Shown here: positions 25,683 to 34,302 of the stretch, piece after piece
How the letters are laid out: the number at the start of each line of letters is the position of its first letter
Numbering within the stretch: position 1 is the first letter of the stretch
Source of the DNA: Coriobacteriia bacterium
GTDB lineage: Bacteria > Actinomycetota > Coriobacteriia > Anaerosomatales > JAAXUF01
Direction: 5' to 3'
Assembly: GCA_013334745.1 (NCBI GenBank)
Contig: JAAXWY010000007.1
Location: 1 to 64,000, forward strand
DNA: 64,000 nucleotides
Notes under the pieces: model-generated
Seen by the model: only the letters and a program-made list of their open reading frames with translations
The model's database searches: none
Told to the model about the DNA's origin: nothing
Made by a program: the position numbers and the translations under genes

Positions 25683-26350
25683 GAGCTCGCCTCCTTTGCG
25701 ACCATGCTCCTGAACAGGAATGTGTACTGAACCGCTGCGGTGAGTGAGAGTGCAATGCCTGCGTAGACAAGGTATATGCCCACGGCAACCGGCTCACTGC
25801 CCAGCCCGGGCAAGTGCGGACTGTCGATGAATCCCAGCCCCGGCACCATGGGCCAGCCGAGGATGAGATCCGCGAACCCGACAAGTAGCACCGCAGTCGT
25901 GAGTTTGCCGATGAACGTCACCGGCATGCGCCGTGTGTGGAACTGCTCAAGGCGCCACGCACCGTACATGAGGTAGGCGTCACGCGCGAAAAGCACCACA
26001 ACCATCCATGCCGGCAGGCGTCCTACCATGTACAGCCCGAGCACACCGGCCGCAAGAAGCAACCGATCCACCAGCGGGTCGATCGCCTTGCCGATCGCCG
26101 TGACCGTGCCTGTTCTTCGGGCGATCTGCCCGTCGAGCCAGTCGGTCGAGGCCGCGACAGCGAAGAGCGCGAAGGCCAGGCCATTGTTGCGGCCGTTGAT
26201 GAGCACGGCGAATGCGAACGGTACGAGGATGAGACGCAGAACCGTGATGATGTTCGCGACGGTATAGATGTCGTGGGTGTGCTCCTCGGCGTTCGCCGGC
26301 AACGGCGCGTCCTCGGGCGCCTGAGTGTGTTTCGGGGTCTCGTCTACCAC
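25679..26350 (-). CDS. pgsA: CDP-alcohol phosphatidyltransferase, PgsA-like
   Basis: This 223-residue integral membrane enzyme has about five helices. It carries the CDP-alcohol motif in [20 protein letters not shown] plus IDPLVDR, that is DGxxAR-G-D-D. By size and sequence it resembles PgsA, which makes phosphatidylglycerol-phosphate from CDP-diacylglycerol and glycerol-3-phosphate; a cardiolipin-synthase-type member cannot be excluded. An N-terminal acidic tail of about 30 residues precedes the first helix. Start taken as GTG 26350 after AGGAAGAGGA, overlapping the corA stop by seven bases. Confidence 0.85.
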   Translation of the reverse strand: MVDETPKHTQAPEDAPLPANAEEHTHDIYTVANIITVLRLILVPFAFAVLINGRNNGLAFALFAVAASTDWLDGQIARRTGTVTAIGKAIDPLVDRLLLAAGVLGLYMVGRLPAWMVVVLFARDAYLMYGAWRLEQFHTRRMPVTFIGKLTTAVLLVGFADLILGWPMVPGLGFIDSPHLPGLGSEPVAVGIYLVYAGIALSLTAAVQYTFLFRSMVAKEASS

Positions 26351-27306
26351 CAATTCCTCTTCCTGAAATACGCGGCCATCACGACTGCGATGACGACCAT
26401 CGCCCCGACCACGGCGGGAAATGACCAGAGGGCCAGAGGCGGGGGCCACATGCCCACCACTATGTTCATTCCGTATATCCCCGAGATCAGTGTCAGCGGC
26501 ATGAAGATCGTCGCAACAACCGTCAGCTGCTTCATGATCTCGTTCATGCGGTTGTTCTGTGCGGAGAGATAGAGATCCATCACGCCCGCAGCGACGTCCT
26601 GATACGTTTCGATGGCATCAAGACCACGCGCCACGTGGTCACCCACGTCGAGGAAGTAGCGGTAGGCGTCTTCGCTGATCACGTCGCTTTCGCGCGCCAA
26701 CCCGCGCAGGATATCGCGCTCAGGCGCCACGATCCTGTGCAAGCGCAGCAGCTGGCGTCGGACGAGCTGCAGGCTGCGCAACTCCTCGGTTCTCGGGTTG
26801 TCGTCGAGCATGTCGTCTTCGATGGCCTCGAGGCTGTCGCCGATCTGATCGACCAGCGGAAGCGTGTCGTCGACGAGGCGGTCGATGATCGCGTGCAGCA
26901 GCCAGTCGGGACCCTTGCTCATGGCGCGATTCAGGTCGGCAGACACCACGTCGATGGTGTCGTTGGGTTCGTCGTGAAGTGTGATCAGGTAGTCGCTCCC
27001 GATGAAGACGTCGACCTCGTCGGTTTGCACGCTGTCAGCGGTCAGGCGCCGAGGCGCAAGCCACGCGAGGAACAGCGAATCCTTGTAGATGTCTATCTTG
27101 GGCCGTGATTGGGCGTGACGAACGTCCTCAAGTGCGAGCGCATGGAGGGAGAAGCGCGCATCCAGCTCGCCGAGGACCACATCGTCCGGTGCGACGACGT
27201 CGACCCAGATGAACCCGTTCGCAGGCGTTTTGGAACCGAACGCGGTCCCCTCTTCGCATTGAACGGTCCCCGTCTCATCGACCCAACGCGTTGACACTAT
27301 AGTCAC
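26344..27306 (-). CDS. corA: CorA-family Mg2+/divalent cation channel
   Basis: This 320-residue channel has a large cytoplasmic funnel (1-255) and two C-terminal transmembrane helices separated by the signature GMN in SGIYGMNIVVG. The long pore-lining helix before it contains YQDVAAGVMDLYLSAQNNRMNEIM, characteristic of CorA. The C-terminus is basic-aromatic (YFRKRNWW). It starts with GTG 27306 after GGGGAGGAG. The downstream pgsA overlaps it, so envelope lipid synthesis and Mg2+ uptake are coupled in one message. A weak -10 (TAGACT, 27340-27345) lies upstream. Confidence 0.93.
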   Translation of the reverse strand: MTIVSTRWVDETGTVQCEEGTAFGSKTPANGFIWVDVVAPDDVVLGELDARFSLHALALEDVRHAQSRPKIDIYKDSLFLAWLAPRRLTADSVQTDEVDVFIGSDYLITLHDEPNDTIDVVSADLNRAMSKGPDWLLHAIIDRLVDDTLPLVDQIGDSLEAIEDDMLDDNPRTEELRSLQLVRRQLLRLHRIVAPERDILRGLARESDVISEDAYRYFLDVGDHVARGLDAIETYQDVAAGVMDLYLSAQNNRMNEIMKQLTVVATIFMPLTLISGIYGMNIVVGMWPPPLALWSFPAVVGAMVVIAVVMAAYFRKRNWW

Positions 27307-27374
27307 GCGGCACTCCTCCCCTGAAACGTCGCACGAATCAGTCTAGCGTGTGGGGACGAGGTGCGGGCGGCGAA

Positions 27375-29027
27375 TCAGGTCGCGAGCGCTGCACGAACGG
27401 CCGCAACCGCCTCGGACAACGTCGCCGTGACCGGCACGTCGACCGTGGCCGCGATCTCGGCGCGAGCTAAGCGCGACGCAACGTCTTCATTCGCACCACA
27501 CAACGCGACGTGGATGCCGCGCTTCTCAAGCGAGTCCACGGCGTCTTTGAGTGCGATCAGGCCGGTCATGTCCACGAACGGGACGGCCACGAACTTGAGG
27601 ATGAGTGCGCGCGGGTCCGAACCGGTCGTCGCCAGCGCGTTCTCGAACGCCTCCACGGCACCGAAGAAGAACGGTCCGTCGATCGCGTAGACGATCACAC
27701 CCGGAGGTAACACCGCCTCGGAGTCGCCGCCCACGGCAACGCGTGCGGAAACGTCGCTTTCGCTCAGCTCTCGCACCTGGACCGAGGCGGTCATGCGGCG
27801 GAAGAAGTTCAGCATCGCCAGCATCACACCGACTTCAACGGCGACCGAGACGTCGGCGAACACGGCGAGCAGCATCGTGACGAGCATGATTGCGGCATCG
27901 GACCGAGGCGCCCGGCGCACCATACGGGCCACACGACCGAGCTGGCTCATGTTGAAGGCCACCACGAACAGCACGGCCGAAAGCGCCGTGAGCGGGACGT
28001 AGACCGCCAGCGGCGCAAGCACCACGAGGAACAGCAGCACCACCGCTGCGTGAGCGAGGCCCGCCACGGGGGTGGTGCCGCCGTGTCGAACGTTGGTCGC
28101 CGTCCGCGCAACCGCGCCGGTCGCGGCGAAGCCACCGAGCAGCCCCGCGGCCACGTTCGCGACACCCTGGCCGATGAGTTCCTGGTTGGGGTCGTGCTTC
28201 GTGCCGATCATGCCGTCGGCGACCGTGGCGGAAAGCAGCGACTCAATGGCGCCGAGGATTGCCACGGCGACCGCAGGCTGGAGCAAGTCGACCACGGTCG
28301 ACATCGTGAGGTGCGGGAGCGTGAGCGGCGGCAGCCCTCTCGGGATGCCCCCGAACGCCGAGCCGATCGTCGCGACGCCGTCCGGCTGCACGAAGGCGAC
28401 GACCAGCGTTGCTCCTACGAGTGCGACCATCGGGCTGGGGACTTGCCCGAGCACGGGAATCCGCGGCCAGAGAACAACGATGAGCAGGCTCGCAACACCA
28501 AGTGCCGTGGTCATCGGGTCGAGCTGTGGCAGTACGCCGAGCAACGCGGGGAGCTTCTCGTACAGCGCTACGCCACCCACCGCCGGCAGCCCGAGGAACG
28601 CCGGCCACTGGCCGACCCAGATCACCACGGCTATGCCGGCAGTGAATCCCAGCACCACTGATTCGGGGATGTAGCGCACCATCCCGCCGAGCTTGGAGAT
28701 GCCGAGCAGCACGAGGAGTGCGCCAGCAAGGATCGTGACGATCTGGAGGCCGGCGATGCCGTACTTGGCGGTGACGCCGAAGAGTAACACCGCGAACGCG
28801 CCGGTAGGTCCTGCGATCTGCACGCGACTCCCGCCGATGAGCGTGACGACGAGTCCTGCGACGAGGGCGGTGTAGAGCCCCTGCACCGGCGCCGCGCCCG
28901 ACGCGATGGCAAAGGCCATGGCCAGCGGCAGCGCAACGACGCCGACGACGATGCCAGCAGCGATATTGCGCAGTGCGGAGTCGCTCGTGAGCGCCCCCGA
29001 GCGCCACGCTTCAATGAATGCGGGCAC
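27375..29027 (-). CDS. SulP-family anion transporter with STAS domain
   Basis: This 550-residue inner-membrane transporter of the SLC26/SulP family has about 12-14 helices (1-400) and a cytoplasmic STAS domain (about 425-550). Family motifs: GIVVGVVALPLAMAFAIASG near the start, PVQGLYTALVAG, and QIAGPTGAFAVL. Substrates of bacterial SulP proteins include sulfate, bicarbonate and C4-dicarboxylates; the sequence does not distinguish. Start GTG 29027 follows TTGGAG. Stands between corA and an EamA transporter, all on the minus strand, with short gaps. Confidence 0.92.
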   Translation of the reverse strand: MPAFIEAWRSGALTSDSALRNIAAGIVVGVVALPLAMAFAIASGAAPVQGLYTALVAGLVVTLIGGSRVQIAGPTGAFAVLLFGVTAKYGIAGLQIVTILAGALLVLLGISKLGGMVRYIPESVVLGFTAGIAVVIWVGQWPAFLGLPAVGGVALYEKLPALLGVLPQLDPMTTALGVASLLIVVLWPRIPVLGQVPSPMVALVGATLVVAFVQPDGVATIGSAFGGIPRGLPPLTLPHLTMSTVVDLLQPAVAVAILGAIESLLSATVADGMIGTKHDPNQELIGQGVANVAAGLLGGFAATGAVARTATNVRHGGTTPVAGLAHAAVVLLFLVVLAPLAVYVPLTALSAVLFVVAFNMSQLGRVARMVRRAPRSDAAIMLVTMLLAVFADVSVAVEVGVMLAMLNFFRRMTASVQVRELSESDVSARVAVGGDSEAVLPPGVIVYAIDGPFFFGAVEAFENALATTGSDPRALILKFVAVPFVDMTGLIALKDAVDSLEKRGIHVALCGANEDVASRLARAEIAATVDVPVTATLSEAVAAVRAALAT

Positions 29028-29063
29028 GATGCTCCAAGGAAGACGTACGGGGTGGTTGGAGTC

Positions 29064-30008
29064 TCAGCGTAGCACAGGGGCCGGGCGCGACCCGGCGCGC
29101 AGCACGAGCCATGCCCCGATGAGGATGCCAGCACCCGCGACGGCCGTAACGGGTGCCGGACGCTCCCCGAGTATGAGCGCCGCAAGTGCCACGCCGAACA
29201 GAGGCTGCGTGAACTGGATCGATGCGATCCGCCCGATGCCGCCGGCCGCAAGCGCCCAGTACCAGGCGATGTACCCCACCACGGACGTGAGGAGCGCCAG
29301 CACCAGCACCGACGACCAAGCTGCTGCCCCGGCCGACGGAAGCCCTCCTCGGATGAGCAGCCATGCAAGCAACGGGAGCAATGGAACAGCCGAGAGTGAG
29401 ACGCCCCACAGCGTCGTCGACAGGGCAGGATAGCCGCGCTGGGAGAGCCGGGCACCCGCGACATAGCCGAGCGCGCAGATGACCGACGAGGCGAGCACGA
29501 TGAGATCAGCGCGCATGTCGCCGCCGCCGCTCGCCCCCGGCTGCCGCCACACGATGACGACGGCCTCGCTCGCGAGAGCGATCGCACAGCCGAGCGCCCA
29601 GGTCTTCGACACCCGCCGACGCTCGACGATCGTGCCGAACAGACTGGTGAACACCGGGAGCGTCGCGAGCACGAGCGCCCCGTGAAGCGCTGAGGTGCGA
29701 TGCTGGCCGATGGTGAACAGCAGCGGAAACGCGATGAACGCGGCCGCCCCGGAGAACAGCAGGAGCTGCTTGCCTCGGCGATCGGTGGGAAGCGCGAGTC
29801 GCATGAACAGCGCCACCGGCACCGCGAGACAGGCCGCCAAGACCGTTCGCAGCACGCCCACGAGCAGCGGGTCCATCTCGGCGGCTGCGACCTTCGAGAA
29901 GAGAGGCGTGCCGCCCCATACGACCATCACCGCGAGAGCGACGAGGATCGGCAGCGTGTGCGTGCGGCCGGTCTGGCCGCTTTCGGGGCGAGCGTTGGAG
30001 TCCGTCAT
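29064..30008 (-). CDS. EamA-family (DMT) drug/metabolite exporter
   Basis: This 314-residue inner-membrane protein has ten helices in two homologous EamA halves (about 22-150 and 165-305). Typical points are VVWGGTPLFSKVAA in helix 1 and LTSVVGYIAWYWAL, IQFTQPLFGVALAALILGE in the second half. EamA proteins export amino acids, purines or other metabolites; the substrate is not predictable. Start ATG 30008 lies 17 bases after the upstream flavoprotein stop, with GGAAAG ahead; longer frames overlap that gene. Confidence 0.88.
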   Translation of the reverse strand: MTDSNARPESGQTGRTHTLPILVALAVMVVWGGTPLFSKVAAAEMDPLLVGVLRTVLAACLAVPVALFMRLALPTDRRGKQLLLFSGAAAFIAFPLLFTIGQHRTSALHGALVLATLPVFTSLFGTIVERRRVSKTWALGCAIALASEAVVIVWRQPGASGGGDMRADLIVLASSVICALGYVAGARLSQRGYPALSTTLWGVSLSAVPLLPLLAWLLIRGGLPSAGAAAWSSVLVLALLTSVVGYIAWYWALAAGGIGRIASIQFTQPLFGVALAALILGERPAPVTAVAGAGILIGAWLVLRAGSRPAPVLR

Positions 30009-30024
30009 CCGACTTTCCGTGGAG

Positions 30025-31650
30025 TCATCGATAACGCGCGAGAACGGCCTCGGCGCAGCGTATCCCATCCACCGCCGCCGACATGATGCCGCCGGCGTAC
30101 CCGGCACCCTCGCCGCAGGGATAGACGCCGCGCAGATTCGACTGCAGCGATTCATCGCGCACGACGCGCACCGGGGACGAGGAGCGCGTCTCGACGCCGG
30201 TCAGCACCGCGTCGGCCGTGGCGAACCCGCGCATCCGGCGATCGAAACGCGGTGCGGCCTGTCGCAGCGCGTCGACCGCGAACGGCGGAAGACATCCGGC
30301 GAGGTCTCCAAACTCGACGCCGAGCGTGTATGTGGGCGCGACTCCCCCGCCAGCCGTCGAGGGGACGCCTTGCAGGAAGTCACCCATGAGCTGCGCCGGT
30401 GCGCGGAACGAGCGACCGCCGAGATTGAATGCAGCATCCTCCCAGCGCCGCTGGAAGGCGACACCCGCCAGCGGATGCTCGTCGTCGAAGTCGCTCGGGA
30501 ACACGCTGACCAGGAACGCTGCGTTCGCGTTGGCGCCCTCGCGCGCGTATCGGCTCATGCCGTTGGTGACGACGCCGCCTGGCTCGCTCGCCGCAGCCAC
30601 CACCCAACCGCCGGGGCACATGCAGAAGGTGTACACACCCCGCCCGGATGGCAGCTGGACCGAAAGCTTGTACTCAGCGGCACCGAGGGCCGGATGACCT
30701 GCCGCCGAGCCGTACTGTGCCCGGTCCACCATGTGCTGATCGTGCTCGACCCTAAGCCCGATTGAGAACGGCTTCTGCACGATGTGCGCGCCGTTTGCGT
30801 GCAGCATCTCAAAGGTGTCGCGGGCACTGTGCCCGGTGGCCAGAACGAGAACCGCGGCGGAGAACTCCTCGCGCCCGCGCTCTCCATTCGCGATGACGCC
30901 CGCGAGCGCACCGTCTGCGTCGAGAATCAGGTCCTCGAGCCGCGTCAGGAAGCGGACTTCGCCGCCGAGCGACTCTATCTCCTCCCGTACGCGCTTGACC
31001 GCACCTGTGAGCCGATCGGTGCCGATGTGCGGCTTGGCCTGCCACAGGATCTCGTCGGGCGCTCCAGCGCCCACAAGCGTCTCCAGCACACTGCGGCACC
31101 GCGGGTCGCGCGTGTTGGTCGTGAGTTTCCCGTCCGAGAAGGTACCGGCCCCGCCTTCCCCGAACTGGATGTTCGAATCCGGGTCGAGGACACCGTCTCG
31201 GGTGAACGCATCGACGGCACGGATGCGGGGCCCGAGGGCCGCACCGCGCTCGAGCACGATCGGGCGCGCGCCCGCACGAGCGAGCGTCAGCGCCGCGAAC
31301 AGCCCAGCCGGACCGGTTCCAACCACGACGGGTCGCGTTGCCGGCGCAGAGGCCAGCTCCAGGGTCGCGGGCGGCGGCGTGTCATCTGCGACGTAGACGT
31401 CGGCGTCGGCAAGTCGCTGCACGATCGCATGCGGGTCCTCCCCTGCCGCCTCGTCGAATCGCACCCTCAGCGCAACAACGAAGTGGACGTCGCTCTTGCG
31501 CCGCGCATCGACGGAGCGCTTCAGCATTCGGACCGACGTGATGGCGCTCGCATCGACGCCGATACGCTTGGCGGCGAGCAGCCGCAGCTCGCGGTCGTCG
31601 GACGGGTTGCCTGCGGACAGCGGTACCGCGAGGTTGCGGATCTCGATCAC
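30025..31650 (-). CDS. FAD-dependent dehydrogenase, COG2509 type
   Basis: This 541-residue soluble flavoprotein has a short N-terminal domain (1-100) with the pattern of COG2509 proteins (LAAKRIGVDASAITSVRMLKRSVDARRK), then the FAD Rossmann fold (VVVGTGPAGLFAALTLARAG), the block NIQFGEGGAGTFSDGKL, and a C-terminal FAD contact GAGYAGGIMSAAVDGI. Members are often annotated as NAD(FAD)-utilising dehydrogenases; the true substrate is unknown. Its GTG start overlaps the stop of the next flavoprotein gene (GTGA), so the two are made together. Confidence 0.85.
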   Translation of the reverse strand: MIEIRNLAVPLSAGNPSDDRELRLLAAKRIGVDASAITSVRMLKRSVDARRKSDVHFVVALRVRFDEAAGEDPHAIVQRLADADVYVADDTPPPATLELASAPATRPVVVGTGPAGLFAALTLARAGARPIVLERGAALGPRIRAVDAFTRDGVLDPDSNIQFGEGGAGTFSDGKLTTNTRDPRCRSVLETLVGAGAPDEILWQAKPHIGTDRLTGAVKRVREEIESLGGEVRFLTRLEDLILDADGALAGVIANGERGREEFSAAVLVLATGHSARDTFEMLHANGAHIVQKPFSIGLRVEHDQHMVDRAQYGSAAGHPALGAAEYKLSVQLPSGRGVYTFCMCPGGWVVAAASEPGGVVTNGMSRYAREGANANAAFLVSVFPSDFDDEHPLAGVAFQRRWEDAAFNLGGRSFRAPAQLMGDFLQGVPSTAGGGVAPTYTLGVEFGDLAGCLPPFAVDALRQAAPRFDRRMRGFATADAVLTGVETRSSSPVRVVRDESLQSNLRGVYPCGEGAGYAGGIMSAAVDGIRCAEAVLARYR

Positions 31651-32873
31651 TCGGCAGCCTCCGCGGGCCCCACGCGCTGCTCAGCGCGCCGAGCGGCGTA
31701 CTCCCCCGCCACGACTCCCGACGCCCATGCCCAGTGCAGGTTGAAGCCGCCGGAGCGCCCATCGACGTCGAGCACCTCGCCGGCGGCGAACAGCCCGCTC
31801 GCGAGGCGCGACTCCATTGACTCGTCATCGAACTCGTCAACCGACGCTCCCCCGCGCGTGACCTGGGACTGTGTCGCATCCCCCCTGCCGACCACCGGCA
31901 GACGGAAGTCCTTGAGCAGCGCTGCAAGTCGCTCCTGCGGCAACTGTGCGACCGGGGTGCTGGCGGGAACCTCCGCCGCCCGCAGAACCGCGCGAGCGAC
32001 CCGGTCGTGCAGCATGCCGGCGAAGAACGTCTCGGCAGAGCGCCACGCGAGGTGTTCACATCGCTTGCCGATCAGCTCCGCAATCTGCGATTGCGAGAAA
32101 TCGGGGAACAGGTCTATCGAGAGCACACAGTCCGGCTCAAGCTGCCGGGATAGGTCGAAGATCATGATGCCGCTCACGCCGTAGTCGCGAAACAGCAGCT
32201 CACCGCGCTCGGTTGCGAGCGCGCGACCACCGGAGCCGTCACCGGCGACGTCGGCGAGCAGCGTCGCGGCGCACTTCACCCGAACGCCCGAGAGGCCGCG
32301 GATCGGCTCGGTGGCCGTCCGTATCGGCCCGAGCACGGGGACGCCTTCGACGATGGTGTGCCCGAGTTCGGCGAGCAGCGAGCCGCCGCCCGTCGCGACC
32401 ACCAAGGAGTCGCCGGCCGCCACAGAGCCGTCGCCTGCGAACGCCTCGAACCCGCTGTCGTCGCGCGATGGCGCGATGCGGACGACCTCGAAGCCCGTCC
32501 GCACCTCCACACCCAGGTGATCGCACTCGAACCGCAGTACGTCGAGCACGGACGCAGCCGCGTTGGTCGTGGGATACACGCGCCCCTCGTCGTCAGGCGT
32601 CGTGAGCAGCCCGAGTTGTGCGAAGAAGTCGCGCACACGCTCGTACGGGTACGCCGAGAGGACCGGCGCGACGAACTCAGGCTGGTTGAACGCTTCAGGC
32701 GCGATCGCGAGGTTGGTGAGGTTGCAGCGGCCGTTGCCGCTCGCGAGGATCTTGCGACCGACGCGCTCACCGGGCTCGAGCACCGTCACCGTCGCGCCGA
32801 GGCGCGCGGAAGCGATGGCTGCCACCAGCCCGGCGGCTCCACCGCCGACTATCACGACCCTCGGCTCGCGCAT
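31647..32873 (-). CDS. BaiN/HI0933-family flavoprotein
   Basis: This is a 408-residue flavoprotein of the HI0933/BaiN/RdsA family. It shows the FAD motif VVIVGGGAAGLVAAIASARLGA, the family block GRKILASGNGRCNLTN, and the C-terminal GEVLDVDGRSGGFNLHWAWASG. Known relatives include a bile-acid reductase candidate and sulfur-metabolism proteins, so the function here is open. Start ATG 32873 has GGAG nine bases upstream; ATGs at 32891 and 32888 overlap the methyltransferase stop and are possible. Translationally coupled to the COG2509 gene. Confidence 0.86.
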   Translation of the reverse strand: MREPRVVIVGGGAAGLVAAIASARLGATVTVLEPGERVGRKILASGNGRCNLTNLAIAPEAFNQPEFVAPVLSAYPYERVRDFFAQLGLLTTPDDEGRVYPTTNAAASVLDVLRFECDHLGVEVRTGFEVVRIAPSRDDSGFEAFAGDGSVAAGDSLVVATGGGSLLAELGHTIVEGVPVLGPIRTATEPIRGLSGVRVKCAATLLADVAGDGSGGRALATERGELLFRDYGVSGIMIFDLSRQLEPDCVLSIDLFPDFSQSQIAELIGKRCEHLAWRSAETFFAGMLHDRVARAVLRAAEVPASTPVAQLPQERLAALLKDFRLPVVGRGDATQSQVTRGGASVDEFDDESMESRLASGLFAAGEVLDVDGRSGGFNLHWAWASGVVAGEYAARRAEQRVGPAEAAE

Positions 32874-32887
32874 CTCGTGCCGCTCCA

Positions 32888-33760
32888 TCATCCGGCCGTC
32901 ACGGGCGTACGCGTCCAGCGTACCCAAACACCGTCTGCGACGGGCCGTACATCGACAGCCCCGGTCAGCTCCATGTCACCCGAGGCCACCTCCCCGGACC
33001 CCAAGACGTCTTCCAGCGCGGCGCCGAGCTGCTCGGCGGTGACGCCCTGCGTGTGCGACGTCAGGAGCACGAATCCCGGTCCGTCGGTTCGAAGCGCCTT
33101 GCAGCGCTCCAGCGTAGACGCGAGGTCTCGGTCGAATCGGTACTGCTCACCCTTGGTGCCGCGCCCGAAGGAGGGCGGGTCGAGCATGACCGCATCGTAG
33201 GTGCGACCGCGGCGGATCTCGCGGTCGAGGAACTTGCCCACGTCGTCCACGATCCAACGGATCGGTGCGGCTTCGAGGTCGTTGAGCGCTGCATTCTCGC
33301 GAGCTCGGGTGACCATCGCCTTGGATGAGTCGACGTGACACACCGAGCAGCCAGCCCGCGCCGCGGCAAGCGTCGCCCCGCCGGAATACGCGAAGAGGTT
33401 CAGCACGCTCGGCTTCGCGCCATCAGCCATCGCAAACGACTCGCCGAGCCAGTCCCACACCGTTCGCGTCTCGGGAAACACGCCGAGATGCCCGGCCGGT
33501 GTTGCGCTCAGCCCAAGGGTGATGCCGTTGACGGTGACGGTCCAGCGTGCGGGCAGCTCGGCGTCGGCTCGCACCTGCCACCCGGACTCGCGCTCGAAGC
33601 GGGCCGTGGCGCTCGCCCAGATCTCCGGACGCTGCGTACTCCAGACCGCCTGCCCACATGGACGCGCGAGCACGACATCGCCGAAGCGCTCGAGCTTTCG
33701 CCCGTCGCCGCTGTCCAGCAACTCGTAGTCGTTGTGCATCGCGTGGTTCGCGCCCCTCAT
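32888..33760 (-). CDS. Class I SAM methyltransferase, RlmI/RlmK-like core
   Basis: This 290-residue enzyme has the Rossmann methyltransferase of the RlmI/RlmK-L C-terminal type: motif I VLNLFAYSGGATLAAA, DSSKAMVTRARENAALN, and the catalytic-region MLDPPSFGRG. The N-terminal PUA domain of E. coli RlmI is missing; instead there is a small beta-rich domain (1-100). Target is probably 23S rRNA, from family knowledge, but the shorter form may act on another RNA. ATG 33760 or 33739 could be the start. The two flavoprotein genes follow directly. Confidence 0.8.
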   Translation of the reverse strand: MRGANHAMHNDYELLDSGDGRKLERFGDVVLARPCGQAVWSTQRPEIWASATARFERESGWQVRADAELPARWTVTVNGITLGLSATPAGHLGVFPETRTVWDWLGESFAMADGAKPSVLNLFAYSGGATLAAARAGCSVCHVDSSKAMVTRARENAALNDLEAAPIRWIVDDVGKFLDREIRRGRTYDAVMLDPPSFGRGTKGEQYRFDRDLASTLERCKALRTDGPGFVLLTSHTQGVTAEQLGAALEDVLGSGEVASGDMELTGAVDVRPVADGVWVRWTRTPVTAG

Positions 33761-33814
33761 TCGCGTCGCCCCGCTCGAGGGCGCCCGGATCAGGATAGCG
33801 CGACGGGGCTCCGT

Positions 33815-34297
33815 CTACTCTGCCGACTCGGTGCCGGCGTCGTCGGCTGCGATGAACCGCACCGCCGCGGCCACGTACTCGTCGAGTTGCGTTTCGAGCG
33901 TCCGCGAGATGCCCGGCTCGTCGGCAAGTTCCGCCGGCTCGATGCCCATTATGGTGACCGGAGGCAGCGGAGAGGTGGCAGCGGCCGCCGCGAACTCGAG
34001 CACCTTGAGCAGGTCGCCCTCGTGGGTGGAGAAGCCTGCACTCCCCTTCACGCTCGCGACCTGATCCGGGGTGAAGAACGCATACTCGCCGGGCTCGATA
34101 CCCATGCGCGCCGAGTCGACGATGAGGACGGCCTCGGACTCGGCGTCGAGGTAGTGCACGAGGTCGAGCAGGTTGCCACCGAGGTCGATGACGCGAAAAC
34201 CACGATCGAGCCCCGCCTCGCCGATGTGCTCGGCGATGCGAAGCCCGATCGAGTCGTCGCGACCGTAGTAGTTCCCGATGCCGATCAGATAGCGCAC
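33815..34297 (-). CDS. [NiFe] hydrogenase maturation protease
   Basis: This 160-residue HyaD/HycI-family endopeptidase removes the C-terminal peptide of the hydrogenase large subunit after nickel insertion. The nickel-sensing residues lie in IGIGNYYGRDDSIGLRIAEHI (Asp near 16) and IVDSARMG, and a C-terminal His is expected in the fold. Start GTG 34297 follows the hydA stop by five bases; a longer frame overlaps hydA. Its substrate should be HydA, which ends eight residues after its last ligand His. Confidence 0.88.
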   Translation of the reverse strand: MRYLIGIGNYYGRDDSIGLRIAEHIGEAGLDRGFRVIDLGGNLLDLVHYLDAESEAVLIVDSARMGIEPGEYAFFTPDQVASVKGSAGFSTHEGDLLKVLEFAAAAATSPLPPVTIMGIEPAELADEPGISRTLETQLDEYVAAAVRFIAADDAGTESAE

Positions 34298-34302
34298 GGC
34301 AC

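Noticed and set aside
24423-25730. Long plus-strand open frame opposite the nucleotidyltransferase
   Set aside because: Same shadow effect; its residues are low-complexity and match no fold, whereas the minus strand is a recognisable enzyme.
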